Assembly (NCBI RefSeq): GCF_027913035.1
Contig: NZ_CP115775.1
Location: 868,001-932,000 of the forward strand
Source: Paracoccus albus
GTDB lineage: Bacteria > Pseudomonadota > Alphaproteobacteria > Rhodobacterales > Rhodobacteraceae
Reading direction: 5' to 3'
DNA length: 64,000 nt
The notes beneath the pieces are model-generated. The model was not told the origin of the DNA. It saw nothing but the letters and a program-made list of their open reading frames with translations, and did not search any database. Each line of letters opens with the position of its first letter. The first letter of the stretch is position 1. Below are positions 1 through 10,240 of the stretch, in pieces. The position numbers and the translations under genes are program-made.

Positions 1-1212
1 GCGACCGGAATCCCCTATGCTTCGGCCGTGCGTTGGCAACGTCCTGTTGCACTGCCCGCGCGACGGATCGTGGCCAAGACGAAAGCCCGTGCCTGCCCGC
101 AGCTTCCGGTTCCTCGCCTCGACGCCGCGCTGCCAGACGCCTTTCAGGGCCTGCAGTTTGATGAAAATTGTCTGGATCTGTCGATTACCGCGCCGGTCGG
201 CGCTGACAAGCTGCCGGTGATCGTCTGGCTGCATGGTGGCAGCTACGAATCCGGTGCCGCCGATATGGCCATATTCAATCCGGATGCTCTGGTGGCCGAA
301 CAGAATGTCGTTTTCGTCTCTGTCAGCTATCGGCTTGGCCTGTTCGGCTGGCTGTCCGGCGATGGGCGTCCGGCCAATCTGGGTGGGTTGGATGTCATTG
401 CGGCGCTGCGTTGGCTGGCCAAAAATATTGCCGGGTTTGGTGGTGATCCCGGGAATGTCACCTTGCTCGGCCAGTCCTCGGGCGGTGATCTTGCGGCGCG
501 GTTGCTTCTGGCACCCGATGCGCAGGGTCTGTTTCACCGCGCCATTATCCAGAGCGCACCGCTGGCATTGCCTCTCGCCGCGCAGAGGTTGCAGAACGCG
601 ATGCGGAAGGCTGCGGGCGACCTGACACATGACATGTCCGTTGCCACGCTGCTGGAACATCAGCAGAGGGTTCGCAAGGCTGTTCGCCTGCGCGGTCTGG
701 CGGGGCAGATGCCATTCGGCCCGGAGTTCGGCGCAGAACCCTTCCCCGCCGTTCATGAATTGAGGGATACGCAGGTGGCAGCGGCACAACGGATTCCGAT
801 CATGATCGGGCATGTTCAGGATGAGGCCGCGCTGTTTGTGCCGCCCTCGCACAGCTTTGTAGGACGCTTGGCTGACGCTGCCCGGCGCCTGCTGGTGGCT
901 TCGTTGACGTCACGCCTGTATGGTGCGCCGGGGCGCGAATTCGCGTGGAGGCACATCGCGGCAGGGGGGCAGGCGCAGCGCTTCGTCATCGAATGGGAAG
1001 GTGGTGCGTTCGGGAAGGCACACCTGCTGGACCTGCCGCTACTGTTCCCGGGCCCGGAGTGGGTCGGTACACCGTTGCTGCCTGCGAATATGAGCTTGGA
1101 TGAATTAACCGAAGCGGGCAGACCGCTGCGGGCGCTATGGGCGGGCTTTGCCCGCGACGGGCAAGCCGGAAAAGACGTGCCCGGCATCGTGCGCTTCGCA
1201 CCGCAGGGCTGA
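1..1212 (+). CDS. Type-B carboxylesterase, 5' end outside window
   Basis: Alpha/beta-hydrolase of the carboxylesterase (type B) family, expected to hydrolyse carboxylic esters. The frame is open from base 1 and reads GIPYA just after the edge, a typical N-terminal motif, so the true start lies upstream and the first in-frame GTG at 28 is not the start. The oxyanion-hole motif HGGS is at about 230-240, the nucleophile elbow GQSSG at about 472-486 (most relatives have GESAG), and a probable catalytic His lies in AHLLDLP near 1020. The visible part is about 400 residues against roughly 500 for many relatives. The substrate is unknown. A strong terminator follows the stop. Confidence 0.85.
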   Translation, partial: ATGIPYASAVRWQRPVALPARRIVAKTKARACPQLPVPRLDAALPDAFQGLQFDENCLDLSITAPVGADKLPVIVWLHGGSYESGAADMAIFNPDALVAEQNVVFVSVSYRLGLFGWLSGDGRPANLGGLDVIAALRWLAKNIAGFGGDPGNVTLLGQSSGGDLAARLLLAPDAQGLFHRAIIQSAPLALPLAAQRLQNAMRKAAGDLTHDMSVATLLEHQQRVRKAVRLRGLAGQMPFGPEFGAEPFPAVHELRDTQVAAAQRIPIMIGHVQDEAALFVPPSHSFVGRLADAARRLLVASLTSRLYGAPGREFAWRHIAAGGQAQRFVIEWEGGAFGKAHLLDLPLLFPGPEWVGTPLLPANMSLDELTEAGRPLRALWAGFARDGQAGKDVPGIVRFAPQG

Positions 1213-1220
1213 GACGAAAA

Positions 1221-1247
1221 AAAGCCCGCGGCGTAGCGCGGGCTTTT
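1221..1247. terminator. Bidirectional rho-independent terminator
   Basis: A perfect 10-bp stem (AAAGCCCGCG / CGCGGGCTTT) with a 6-base loop, flanked by A on the left and T on the right. It can stop the esterase transcript on + and the rplT transcript on -, which converge here. Confidence 0.9.
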
Positions 1248-1267
1248 CATCAGAAGTTTGGCGTTGT

Positions 1268-1627
1268 TCAGGCGGCTGCCTTCGCCTTTTCCACGATCGC
1301 ACCGAATGCTTCGGGCTCGTGAACGGCCAGATCAGCCAGAACCTTACGGTCAACCTCAATACCTGCTTTGGTCAGGGCATTGATGAAGCGCGAATAGGTC
1401 ATATCGGCGTCAATCGCGCGGACAGCGGCGTTGATGCGCTGAATCCACAATGCGCGGAAGTTGCGCTTGCGGTTCTTGCGGTCGCGGGTGGCGTATTGGT
1501 TCGCCTTGTCCACTGCCTGCGTGGCGGTGCGGAAGTTGCGCGAACGGTTGCCGTAGTAACCCTTGGCCTGCTCCAGAACCTTTTTGTGGCGGGCGTGGGT
1601 AACCTTGCCGGATTTAACTCGTGCCAT
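1268..1627 (-). CDS. rplT: 50S ribosomal protein L20
   Basis: 119-residue basic protein, the usual L20 length, starting MARVKSGK and carrying the conserved HKKVL and GYYGNRSR segments. L20 binds 23S rRNA and is needed early in large-subunit assembly. It lies 15 bp downstream of rpmI, the standard rpmI-rplT operon. In many bacteria infC precedes this pair and L20 represses the operon; infC is not next to it here. Confidence 0.98.
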   Translation of the reverse strand: MARVKSGKVTHARHKKVLEQAKGYYGNRSRNFRTATQAVDKANQYATRDRKNRKRNFRALWIQRINAAVRAIDADMTYSRFINALTKAGIEVDRKVLADLAVHEPEAFGAIVEKAKAAA

Positions 1628-1642
1628 GTGTCAGTCCTCGGA

Positions 1643-1843
1643 TCAGCGGTTATAGGGCATGTATTTCTTGACGATCTTGGCATCCGCGTCACACAGGACG
1701 GTGGTGCCGCGCGCATCGCGAATGAATTTCGTCGTGCGCTTGATCATCCCGTGGCGCTTGCCGGCCTGAGCCGACTTCACCTTGCCCGAGGCAGTCATCG
1801 AGAACCGCTTTTTGGCGGCTGCTTTGGTCTTCATCTTCGGCAT
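1643..1843 (-). CDS. rpmI: 50S ribosomal protein L35
   Basis: 66-residue, very Lys/Arg-rich protein beginning [14 protein letters not shown], the L35 signature. A good Shine-Dalgarno (AAGGAG) precedes the ATG. First gene of the rpmI-rplT pair on the minus strand. The roughly 110 bp upstream, before the next minus-strand gene, should hold the promoter; I saw no clear -35/-10 or leader structure. Confidence 0.97.
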   Translation of the reverse strand: MPKMKTKAAAKKRFSMTASGKVKSAQAGKRHGMIKRTTKFIRDARGTTVLCDADAKIVKKYMPYNR

Positions 1844-1953
1844 TTTACTCTCCTTGTCAGAGGTTTACGCACGACTCGGCAATGCCATATCGGCCGGCCG
1901 CGCGGGATTGAAGGCGCCCCTATACGAAGGGATGAGGGTAAATGCAAGCCGAT

Positions 1954-2163
1954 TCAGTTGAAAAGCCGATCCCACGCCGCACCAAGCTGGGCCGCGCCAA
2001 CGCTTCCCGGTTCGCGCCATGCAGCGAATCCCAGCACGACAAGCCCCGCGACCAAAAGTATCGCAGCGGTGCGGGGCGCCTGCGTCCGCAGAAGGTCGAC
2101 GACAGCGGCGAGAACGGACAACAAGCAAAGGCCGCTGCCGAGAAGAAGAAAAATATCAGTCAT
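1954..2163 (-). CDS. Small two-helix membrane protein, unknown function
   Basis: 69 residues with two hydrophobic stretches, at about residues 4-24 (LLLGSGLCLLSVLAAVV) and 34-49 (AAILLVAGLVVLGFAA), so probably an inner-membrane hairpin. It sits 32 bp downstream of pyk on the same strand, so it may be cotranscribed. I do not recognise a named family; its coding status rests on hydrophobic patterning and position. Confidence 0.6.
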   Translation of the reverse strand: MTDIFLLLGSGLCLLSVLAAVVDLLRTQAPRTAAILLVAGLVVLGFAAWREPGSVGAAQLGAAWDRLFN

Positions 2164-2195
2164 TTAACTGTCCCGCGTTGGTGTTGCGGAACGGC

Positions 2196-3641
2196 TTATT
2201 CCGTCTCGGACCGGAAAATCAAGCTTTCATCGCAGGGTGCAACGCGTAGAATGTTCGTCGTGCCTGCCGTATTGAAGGGCACACCCGCCGTCACCACGAT
2301 CTGCTGATTTTCAGCCGCAAAGCGGAATTCACGCGCCGCCTTTGCCGCGACGATCACGGCCTGACGGAAACGTTCCAGAGGCTGAGTCGCGACGCAATGG
2401 GTGCCCCAAGTCAGGCACAGGCGGCGCAGGACACGCGGGATCGGCGACATCGCAATGATCGGTGTACGAGGCCGTTCCCGCGCGACAAGGCTGACCGTTG
2501 TACCAGATTGCGTATGTGCGCAGATGGCCTGAATGTCGGTCGTCTCGGCGATTTCACGCGCGGCAGCGACGATCCCGTCTGCTACGGTCGTGCGATCTGC
2601 CTTGCGCGATGCCTCGATCACCTCGCGATAGGTGGGGTCGCTTTCGACGGAACGGGCGACGTGATCCATCGTCGTAACCGCCTCAATCGGGTACTGCCCG
2701 GCCGCTGATTCCGCCGACAGCATGACCGCATCGGCACCTTCATAGATGGCATTTGCAACGTCCGATACCTCGGCCCGCGTCGGCATCGGGCTTTCGATCA
2801 TCGATTCGAGCATTTGTGTCGCCACGATCACGGGCTTTGCCGCAGCCCGGCAGCCACGAACCAGACGTTTCTGGATCGGCGGCACGGATTCGACCGGCAA
2901 TTCGACGCCAAGGTCGCCGCGTGCCACCATGATCCCGTCAGACACGGCAAGGATTTGCTGAAACGCGCGAACCGCCGCGGGTTTCTCGATCTTGGCCAGA
3001 ACTGCGGCGCGGTCCTTTGCAAGTTCGCGCGCCTCCAGCATATCCTCGGGACGTTGCACAAAAGACAGCGCCAGCCAGTCGACACCCAGCTGACAGGCGA
3101 ATTCCAGGTCGTCGCGATCCTTTTCGGACAACGCAGCCAGCGGCAAGACGACATCGGGGACGTTCACGCCCTTGCGGTTAGAAATCGTCCCGCCGACTGT
3201 CACAGTGCAATTCGCAAAATCCGGGCCGCATTCTTCGACGCGCAGGCGGATCTTGCCGTCATTCACCAGCAGGCCCGAGCCAACTTCCAGGGCCGCAAAA
3301 ATCTCGGGATGGGGAAGCTGCGCACGAGTCGAATCGCCGGGTGTCTCATCCAGATCGAAGCGGAAGGCCTGCCCGTCGGTCAGTTCTGCCGATTCGTCCT
3401 TGAAGGTCCCGACACGCAGTTTTGGTCCCTGAAGGTCGGCAAGAATCGCGATCGGCCGGCCCGTATCGGCCTCTATCTTTCTGATGACGTCATAGCGTGC
3501 GCGATGATCGTCATGGGTGCCGTGGCTCATATTCAGGCGGAAAACATCGGCTCCGGCTTCGAACAGGGCGCGGATGGTGTCGTAATCGGATGACGCCGGT
3601 CCCAGCGTTGCCACGATCTTGATGTTACGGTGGCGTCTCAT
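2196..3641 (-). CDS. pyk: Pyruvate kinase
   Basis: 481 residues, the normal length. Converts phosphoenolpyruvate and ADP to pyruvate and ATP in glycolysis. Visible family motifs: the N-terminal KIVATLGPAS, FRLNMSHG, the active-site stretch ILAKIEKPAA with its catalytic Lys, VARGDLGVELP, and VATQMLESM. The C-terminal allosteric domain is present. Cytosolic. The gene is divergent from the amidohydrolase to its right, with about 100 bp between them. Confidence 0.97.
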   Translation of the reverse strand: MRRHRNIKIVATLGPASSDYDTIRALFEAGADVFRLNMSHGTHDDHRARYDVIRKIEADTGRPIAILADLQGPKLRVGTFKDESAELTDGQAFRFDLDETPGDSTRAQLPHPEIFAALEVGSGLLVNDGKIRLRVEECGPDFANCTVTVGGTISNRKGVNVPDVVLPLAALSEKDRDDLEFACQLGVDWLALSFVQRPEDMLEARELAKDRAAVLAKIEKPAAVRAFQQILAVSDGIMVARGDLGVELPVESVPPIQKRLVRGCRAAAKPVIVATQMLESMIESPMPTRAEVSDVANAIYEGADAVMLSAESAAGQYPIEAVTTMDHVARSVESDPTYREVIEASRKADRTTVADGIVAAAREIAETTDIQAICAHTQSGTTVSLVARERPRTPIIAMSPIPRVLRRLCLTWGTHCVATQPLERFRQAVIVAAKAAREFRFAAENQQIVVTAGVPFNTAGTTNILRVAPCDESLIFRSETE

Positions 3642-3745
3642 GTGGGTCTCCCTCTGGCGCGATCTGCGAATGTTTCCGCTATCATGGCCGAAAGCGGCGG
3701 CGTCGACAACTGGCAGAGCATGAAGATTTGACGTATGGGGCGCGT

Positions 3746-4504
3746 ATGAATGATGACAGTCCTATCCGACACGAGGCCTTCTGGACCGAGGGCGAGGATC
3801 GCGGCAGCCGCTGGCTGATCACCTGCGACCATGCGACCAATCGCGTTCCCGACTGGGTTGGCGGTGGCGATCTGGGAATCGCTACGGATGATATGCAGCG
3901 CCATATTGCCTATGATGTCGGGGCCGCCAATGTATCCAGAAAGCTGGGTGCGCTGATCGGGGCACCGGTCGTGGGTTCGGATTTCTCGCGTCTCGTGATC
4001 GACCCCAACCGCGGAGAGGATGATCCGACGCTGCTGATGCGCCTGTATGACGGCACCGTTATCCCTGCCAATCGCGCCGCAGACGCGGCAGAGCGTGAGC
4101 AGCGACTGGATAAGCTGCATCGCCCTTATCACGACGCTCTGGAACGGCTGGCGGCCATGCGAAGTGACCGGGCAATCTGCGCCATACACAGCTTTACGCC
4201 GCAGTTGCGCGGTCGTGCGTCCCGTCCGTGGGTGGTGGGTGTTCTTTATTCGCATCATGACGAGCGTCTTGCACCACTTCTGATAGAGCGTTGTCGCCGG
4301 AATGGCTGGGTGACGGGCGACAATCAGCCGTATTCAGGTCATCTGGACGGAGATTCGGTTGACCGGCACGCGCTGAAGCAGGGGCGCCCGAATGTTCTGA
4401 TAGAGGTTCGCAACGATCTGATCCGTGACGAAGCGGGGCAGGCCGAATGGGCGGAAAAACTGGCCAGCGTGCTGGATGGTCTGCTGGAAGAGGCCGGCAT
4501 CTAG
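3746..4504 (+). CDS. N-formylglutamate amidohydrolase family protein
   Basis: About 252 residues of the HutG-like N-formylglutamate amidohydrolase family, which release formate or a similar acyl group from N-acylated amino acids or sugars. Family features include ITCDHATNRVP near the N-terminus (a metal-site His/Asp region), SDFSRLVIDPNR, and HSFTP. I chose ATG 3746 over a TTG six codons upstream because a GGGG tract precedes the ATG. No other histidine-degradation genes are nearby, so the substrate is uncertain. Confidence 0.85.
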   Translation: MNDDSPIRHEAFWTEGEDRGSRWLITCDHATNRVPDWVGGGDLGIATDDMQRHIAYDVGAANVSRKLGALIGAPVVGSDFSRLVIDPNRGEDDPTLLMRLYDGTVIPANRAADAAEREQRLDKLHRPYHDALERLAAMRSDRAICAIHSFTPQLRGRASRPWVVGVLYSHHDERLAPLLIERCRRNGWVTGDNQPYSGHLDGDSVDRHALKQGRPNVLIEVRNDLIRDEAGQAEWAEKLASVLDGLLEEAGI

Positions 4505-4507
4505 GCA

Positions 4508-5167
4508 CTAATCCCGGTCGGGTGCGCCCAGCGGAAAATAGCTGCGGAAGGGTCGCGCCTCATCAATCGCCCGTGCGAAGGATGGCCGGGCAAGAAGGCG
4601 GTCGCGATAGGCGCGCAGATTGCGGCAATCCTGCGGTATCTCATGCGTCCAGTCGGCATAGAACAGCGACGGCCCAGCTGCGCAATCGGCCATCGTGAAA
4701 CTATCACCGAGCGCCCATTTAAGCCCGTCCAGCTTTTGCTCCAGCCAGGCATAGGCACGGTTCAATTTATCAATCGCGACCTCAAGACCCGGCTCCTTTT
4801 GAACACCATTCAGCCCAAGCGCGCCATCTACGGCCCATTGCATGGCATTCATGACATGCTGATCGAAGAAGCGGTCCATGAATCGCACCTGCAGCGCCAA
4901 ATCGGGATCATCGGGGATAAACCTCACCTGACCGGGATGATTCATATCGAGATATTCGATAATGATGCTCGTCTCCGCGACCGTTGTGTTCCCATCGACA
5001 AGCAGAGGAAATTTGCGGATTGGCCAGCGATCAGCCCATTCGGCGGTATTTTCCGGCTGATCCGGTGCAATCATCCGGAACTCGAACGAAATATCGTTCT
5101 CATACAATGCGATCAGTACCTTCTGCGTATAGGAAGAAAACGGATGGCCATAAACGATAAGGGTCAT
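4508..5167 (-). CDS. Glutathione S-transferase family protein
   Basis: 219 residues with the two-domain GST layout. The N-terminal thioredoxin fold begins MTLIVYGHPFSSYTQK and carries the glutathione-contact segment FPLLVDGNTTVAETSIIIEY. An all-helical C-terminal half follows, including the GDSFTMADC motif near residue 155. The frame is open 43 codons further upstream, but ATG 5167 is preceded by GGAG and matches the family N-terminus. The substrate cannot be told. It converges with the amidohydrolase, 3 bp apart. Confidence 0.9.
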   Translation of the reverse strand: MTLIVYGHPFSSYTQKVLIALYENDISFEFRMIAPDQPENTAEWADRWPIRKFPLLVDGNTTVAETSIIIEYLDMNHPGQVRFIPDDPDLALQVRFMDRFFDQHVMNAMQWAVDGALGLNGVQKEPGLEVAIDKLNRAYAWLEQKLDGLKWALGDSFTMADCAAGPSLFYADWTHEIPQDCRNLRAYRDRLLARPSFARAIDEARPFRSYFPLGAPDRD

Positions 5168-5441
5168 ATCATGCTGCTCCGGTTGCGGCCGCTCCACGCT
5201 GCGCCAGTTCGAATGGTCGCGCAACTGTTGTAGAGCTTTGGGCCCGACGGATTTCTTCAGGGCTGATCGAATCCGTTTCGGGGGATTTGCTGGCATGCGC
5301 TCAGCAAACGGTAATATTGTTCAGCACCCGGACAGCAGTTTTGCGGTGTTTGTCGCATGGGATCTCGGTTGCGACAGATATCCCTGGTGGATTTGCGTAT
5401 AGCAGGGATAGACAGCGATTTAGACTTGACCGTGCCGGGCT

Positions 5442-6335
5442 TTACTGATCGCGCTGACGAAGCTGTTCGGCGCGAAGGGGGTCTGCGGGATACACGCCGA
5501 GGATATTCGTCATTGACGTGAAATAGCGCAGCTCATCCAGTGCCAGCCGGACATTGTCGTCTTCCGGGTGCCCCTCGATATCGGCGTAGAACTGGGTTGC
5601 TGTGAAAACGCCGTCGACCATATAGCTTTCCAGCTTCGTCATGTTGACGCCATTGGTCGCGAATCCGCCCATTGCCTTGTAGAGTGCCGCCGGAATGTTG
5701 CGCACGCGGAAAACGAAGCTGGTCATCATGCCCTGTTCGCCGTTGCGGTTCGGGCGGCGCGCATAGTCGGGCTCGCGTGCCATGATCAGGAAGCGCGTGG
5801 TGTTGTTCTGCCGGTCCTCGATTTCGTCTGCCAGCCGGTTGAGGCCATAGATTTCGCCTGCCAGCGGTGCGGCGAGTGCGGCAATGTGACGCTGCCGCTG
5901 TTCAGAGACGACCTTAGCCGAACCGGCGGTATCAGCCCCCGTCATACCGCGGATATTGTTGTCGCGCAGAAAACGGCGGCACTGGCCCAGCAGGACCGTA
6001 TGGCTCATTGCATCGGTGATTTCGTTCAGCGCCACGCCGGGCAGCGCCAGCAGAGAGATGTGAACGCGCACAAAGGCTTCATCAATGATGTGCAGACCGG
6101 ATTCGGGCAACAGGTGGTGGATATCTGCGACGCGGCCATAGGTCGAATTTTCCACCGGCAGCATGGCCAGATCGGCCTGACCAGAGCGCACGGCCTCTAT
6201 CACATCCTCGAAGGTGCGGCAGGGCAATGCCTCCAGATCGGGGCGGGCGTCGCGGCAGGCCTGATGGCTGTAGGCACCGGGCTCTCCCTGAAAGGCGATG
6301 AGATTCGCTGGGCTGGTCATTTCCGTCACATGCAA
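5442..6335 (-). CDS. pheA: Prephenate dehydratase (monofunctional)
   Basis: 297 residues. Converts prephenate to phenylpyruvate in phenylalanine synthesis. The catalytic domain begins IAFQGEPGAYSHQA and includes LPVENSTYGRV. The C-terminal ACT domain (about residue 205 on) has the phenylalanine-binding ESYM segment within NMTKLESYMV, so feedback inhibition is expected. There is no chorismate mutase domain, unlike the E. coli enzyme. An alternative ATG lies five codons in. The 274 bp downstream, before the GST gene, hold nothing I can call. Confidence 0.95.
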   Translation of the reverse strand: MHVTEMTSPANLIAFQGEPGAYSHQACRDARPDLEALPCRTFEDVIEAVRSGQADLAMLPVENSTYGRVADIHHLLPESGLHIIDEAFVRVHISLLALPGVALNEITDAMSHTVLLGQCRRFLRDNNIRGMTGADTAGSAKVVSEQRQRHIAALAAPLAGEIYGLNRLADEIEDRQNNTTRFLIMAREPDYARRPNRNGEQGMMTSFVFRVRNIPAALYKAMGGFATNGVNMTKLESYMVDGVFTATQFYADIEGHPEDDNVRLALDELRYFTSMTNILGVYPADPLRAEQLRQRDQ

Positions 6336-6437
6336 TTGACTTACCGGGTCTTTGGGCGTGAACTATACCTTGAACAGGGGGAAAGAAAGCGGATAGATAC
6401 CGCGAGAATTTTGAACACTACCTAGTGGGGCCGGCAA

Positions 6438-6977
6438 ATGTTCAACACGATGACCACAACAAAAACCGCAGCAGCACTGATCGGGTCTCTGCTGACGATG
6501 CTTTTGCTGTTCTGGGCCGGCAGCGCGCTGTTCCATGTCGGACCCGCCGAAGGTTCCCACGGGGATGAGCCGGTCGCGCAGGCCTATTCCATTCCGGTCG
6601 AATCCTCTGGCGGTGGTGAGGTCGAAGCCGAAGAAGAACAGATCGACTTCGCGGCCCTGATGGAAGCCGCGGATCCCGCCAGCGGTGAGAAGGTCTTTGG
6701 CAAATGCCGCGCATGTCACAAGGTTGACGGCAGCGATGGCACCGGCCCGCATCTGAACGGCGTTGTCGGTCGCGCGGTGGCAGGTGCCGATGGCTTCAGC
6801 TATTCCGATGCGATGGTTGCCCATGCGGGCGAGGCACCGGAATGGACGCCGGAAGCCTTGCAGGAGTTCCTGGCCGATCCGAAAGGTGTCGTGCCGCAGA
6901 CCAAGATGGTCTTTGCCGGGCTGCCCAAGCCGCAGGATCGCGCCGATCTGGTGGCTTACCTGCAATCCACGCAGTAA
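6438..6977 (+). CDS. cycM: Membrane-anchored cytochrome c552
   Basis: 179 residues. An uncleaved N-terminal anchor (about residues 10-32) is followed by an acidic, Glu-rich linker (about 33-70) and a class I cytochrome c domain with the heme site CRACH near residue 93. The axial Met probably lies in PQTKMVFAG. Size, anchor and linker match Paracoccus CycM, which passes electrons from the bc1 complex to the aa3 oxidase. It acts on the periplasmic face of the inner membrane. Divergent from pheA. Confidence 0.93.
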   Translation: MFNTMTTTKTAAALIGSLLTMLLLFWAGSALFHVGPAEGSHGDEPVAQAYSIPVESSGGGEVEAEEEQIDFAALMEAADPASGEKVFGKCRACHKVDGSDGTGPHLNGVVGRAVAGADGFSYSDAMVAHAGEAPEWTPEALQEFLADPKGVVPQTKMVFAGLPKPQDRADLVAYLQSTQ

Positions 6978-7000
6978 CCGCCGTCAGGGACGACATTTTC

Positions 7001-7031
7001 AGCGCCCGGATTGTGTCTCCGGGCGCTTTTC
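7001..7031 (+). terminator. Rho-independent terminator after cycM
   Basis: Perfect 10-bp stem AGCGCCCGGA / TCCGGGCGCT with a 7-base loop, followed by a T-rich run. It lies 24 bp past the cycM stop. Confidence 0.9.
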
Positions 7032-7114
7032 TTATGGTTGATCACGAAATCGCGGATTGATCCGGGCATGGCGCGTGCCTTAGCGTTGTTGCGACAACTT
7101 TGCGAAGGATCGCC

Positions 7115-9058
7115 ATGAACCGGAACGTTCGTTTTGCCGCGCTGCTGCTGCCGCTTGCCTTCCTTGCCGGACCGTTGACCGCGCAGGAAAGCCAGGCGCC
7201 CGCAACCGAAACTGCCGATGCGGCAACCGCTGCCGATAATGTCCCTGCCGGGCGCGCGGCAGAGGGTGAAACCACCATCGCCCACGGCATCGGCATTTTC
7301 GGCCCGCCGGAACTCGCCGCTGATTTCGAGCATCTGCCTTATGTAAATCCCGATGCGCCGAAAGGCGGTGAAATTTCAATGGCGATGCCGGGCGGGTTCG
7401 ACAGCTATAACCCGTTTACCGTGCGCGGTCGGCCGGACATCCTGTCTTCGATCATGCTGGAACCGCTGATGACCGGTACGATGGATGAGGTCGGCACCGC
7501 TTATTGCCTGATCTGCGAGACCATCGAATATCCCGAAAGCCGCGACTGGGTGATCTTTCATCTGCGGCCCGAGGCAAAGTTCTCTGACGGCACGCCCGTC
7601 ACCGCCGAAGATGTGATGTTTTCTTATGAGACATTCCGCGACAAGGGCCTGTCATCCTTCCGGGCGGTTCTGGCGCAATCGACCAAAGGCGCAGAAATTA
7701 TCGACGATCATACGATCCGTTTCGATTTCATGCCGGATTATCCGCGCCGCGATGTGATTCAGTCAGCGGGCGGGCTGACCATTCTGTCAAAGAAGGATTT
7801 CGAAGAGAACGACCGCGATCTGGCGGCATCCAGCGACAAGCCCTATCTCGGCAGCGGTCCTTATGTGTTTGAGCGGGCGGATATCGGGCGGACTTCGGTT
7901 TATAAGCGTAATCCGGACTATTGGGGCAGCGATCTGCCGATCAATATCGGGCGGAACAATTTCGATACGGTTCGGGCCGAATATTTCGCAGACAGCGAAG
8001 CCGCGTTTGAGGCGTTCAAGGCCGGGGAATATACCATCCGGCACGAAAACTCGTCGATCCAATGGGCGACAGGTTACAATTTCCCGGCGCTGAACAACGG
8101 GCATGTCATCAAGACCACCGTTACCAATCAGAACAAGGCGCCTGCGCAGGGTTTCTTCATCAACATGCGTCGAGAGAAGTTTCAGGACCCGCGCGTGCGG
8201 CAGGCGATCGGGCTGCTGTTCAACTTCAAATGGTCGAACGATGCTTTGTTCTACGGGCTTTATACCCGCACGGAATCCTTCTGGGACAACACAGACCTGA
8301 AGGCCACCGGCACGCCAAGCGAGGCTGAACTGGCCTTGCTGGAGCCGCTGGCCGCTGACCTGCCCGAAGGTGTCCTGACGGAAGAGGCCGTGGTTCCGCC
8401 CGAAGGCAGCGACCGCCAGCTTGATCGGCGCAGTCTGCGGCAGGCGGCGGCATTGCTGGACGAAGCCGGTTGGGTTGCGGGCAGCGACGGGATGCGGCGC
8501 AACGCCAACGGTGATTTGCTGAGCGTCGAGTTTATGAATGACAACCAGACATTTGACCGTATTATCAACCCGCTCATTGAAAATCTTCGTGCAGTTGGGG
8601 TCGATGCCACGATGGCGCGGGTGGACGGGACAGAACACGAAACCCGGCGATATGAGTTCGACTATGACATCATCATTGGCCATGCGCCGACCGCCCAGAT
8701 CGCGGGTGACGGCCTTTATCAGGTCTTTGGGTCGCAGGGGGTGGATGACGTGTTCAACCCCTCTGGCGTGACCAGCCCGGCCATTGACAGCCTGATCCGC
8801 ACCGCGATTTCGGCTGACAATTACGAAGAGATGGCAGTGGCGACCCGCGCGCTCGACCGGGTGGTGCGGGCGATGTATCCGTGGATTCCCAACTGGTATA
8901 ACCCCAAGCAGTTTCTGGCCTATTACGATCAGTATGAATGGCCCGATCCGCTGCCGCCCTATCTGTCGGAATCGCTCAGTTCGCCTTGGTATCTTGATAT
9001 CGCGTGGTATAACGCTGAAAAGGCGGAACAGCTGAAACGGGCCGGGGCATTGCGCTAA
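7115..9058 (+). CDS. yejA: Peptide ABC transporter substrate-binding protein, YejA-like
   Basis: 647-residue family 5 solute-binding protein. ATG 7115 is preceded by GAAGGA and starts a Sec signal peptide (MNRNVRFAALLLPLAFLAGP, cleavage probably after TAQ). The mature part shows the SBP_5 features EPLM, FHLRPEAKFSDGTPVTAEDV and GSGPYVF. It starts a yejABEF operon, whose E. coli counterpart imports oligopeptides and microcin C. It works in the periplasm, handing peptides to YejBE. The 52-bp gap before yejB has no terminator. Confidence 0.92.
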   Translation: MNRNVRFAALLLPLAFLAGPLTAQESQAPATETADAATAADNVPAGRAAEGETTIAHGIGIFGPPELAADFEHLPYVNPDAPKGGEISMAMPGGFDSYNPFTVRGRPDILSSIMLEPLMTGTMDEVGTAYCLICETIEYPESRDWVIFHLRPEAKFSDGTPVTAEDVMFSYETFRDKGLSSFRAVLAQSTKGAEIIDDHTIRFDFMPDYPRRDVIQSAGGLTILSKKDFEENDRDLAASSDKPYLGSGPYVFERADIGRTSVYKRNPDYWGSDLPINIGRNNFDTVRAEYFADSEAAFEAFKAGEYTIRHENSSIQWATGYNFPALNNGHVIKTTVTNQNKAPAQGFFINMRREKFQDPRVRQAIGLLFNFKWSNDALFYGLYTRTESFWDNTDLKATGTPSEAELALLEPLAADLPEGVLTEEAVVPPEGSDRQLDRRSLRQAAALLDEAGWVAGSDGMRRNANGDLLSVEFMNDNQTFDRIINPLIENLRAVGVDATMARVDGTEHETRRYEFDYDIIIGHAPTAQIAGDGLYQVFGSQGVDDVFNPSGVTSPAIDSLIRTAISADNYEEMAVATRALDRVVRAMYPWIPNWYNPKQFLAYYDQYEWPDPLPPYLSESLSSPWYLDIAWYNAEKAEQLKRAGALR

Positions 9059-9106
9059 CCGGTCGGGAACGAGCAGGCAGAGACCTGACGAAAAGAAGGG
9101 CAGGGC

Positions 9107-10240
9107 ATGGCAGCCTATATCTTACGGCGTCTGCTGCTGGTCATACCGACGCTGATCGGGATCATGCTGGTGAACTTCGCCCTGATCCAGTTCGTGCCGG
9201 GTGGCCCGATCCAGCAGGTGATCGCCCGCGTGCAGGGCGAAGGCAATACGATGGCCGAGGTCTCCGGCGGTGGCGGAGAGGGCGGTATTCAGTATGCGGG
9301 CGCTCAGGGCCTGCCGCCAGAGCTGATCTCGGAATTGGAATTGCAGATGGGGTTTGCCGAAATCGTCTGCGAACCGGGATTTGAGGGCGAGCCGAGCCTG
9401 TCCGCCGAAGAATGCAGCAAAGAACCAATCGGCACCGTCCGCCGTTTCGGCATCATGCTGGGCAATTATCTGCGCTTCGATTTCGGGGAAAGCTGGTTCC
9501 GGTCGAACTCGGTGACGACGGAAATCGCGCGGACCCTGCCGGTGTCGATCACGCTGGGGCTGTGGACGACGCTTCTTGCCTATCTGGTGTCGATCCCGCT
9601 GGGAATCCGCAAGGCCGTGCGCAATGGCACGCCCTTTGACACATGGACATCGGGGATGATCGTCGTGGCCTATGCCATCCCGTCCTTCCTGTTCGCGGTT
9701 CTGCTGATGACGCTGTTTGCGGGCGGTACCTATTGGCGGATATTTCCGCTTCGGGGGCTGACCAGCCCGGATTTTGAATCGCTGTCGCTGTTCGGGCAGA
9801 TCAAGGATTATCTGTGGCATATCACCCTGCCTGTGATCTCTATGGCGATTTCGGGCTTTGCGACGCTGACCCTGCTGACCAAGAACAGCTTTCTGGATGA
9901 GATCAACAAGCAATATGTCATGACCGCCCGCGCCAAGGGCCTGACCGAGCGGCGCGTTCTGTATGGCCATGTTTTCCGCAATGCCATGCTGATCATCATC
10001 GCCGGGCTGCCGGGGATGCTTCTGGCCATCCTGTTCGGCTCTTCGATCCTGATCGAAACGATCTTCTCTCTTGACGGTCTTGGCCGGTTGGGTTTTGAGG
10101 CCGTGGTGCAGCGCGATTATCCGCTGGTGTTCGGAACGCTTTATATCTTTGGCCTGCTGGGTCTGCTGATCGGCATCCTGTCGGACCTGATGTATGTGCT
10201 GGTCGATCCGCGCATCGACTTTGAGAAGAGGGCGGGCTGA
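9107..10240 (+). CDS. yejB: Peptide ABC transporter permease, YejB-like
   Basis: 377 residues with about six membrane helices. Binding-protein-dependent permease with the N-terminal [18 protein letters not shown] typical of Dpp/Opp/Yej permeases. The cytoplasmic EAA loop for the ATPase reads roughly [21 protein letters not shown] longer periplasmic insert with two Cys (about residues 90-110) follows the first helix, as in YejB. The stop overlaps the next start by one base, so yejB and yejE are translationally coupled. Confidence 0.93.
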   Translation: MAAYILRRLLLVIPTLIGIMLVNFALIQFVPGGPIQQVIARVQGEGNTMAEVSGGGGEGGIQYAGAQGLPPELISELELQMGFAEIVCEPGFEGEPSLSAEECSKEPIGTVRRFGIMLGNYLRFDFGESWFRSNSVTTEIARTLPVSITLGLWTTLLAYLVSIPLGIRKAVRNGTPFDTWTSGMIVVAYAIPSFLFAVLLMTLFAGGTYWRIFPLRGLTSPDFESLSLFGQIKDYLWHITLPVISMAISGFATLTLLTKNSFLDEINKQYVMTARAKGLTERRVLYGHVFRNAMLIIIAGLPGMLLAILFGSSILIETIFSLDGLGRLGFEAVVQRDYPLVFGTLYIFGLLGLLIGILSDLMYVLVDPRIDFEKRAG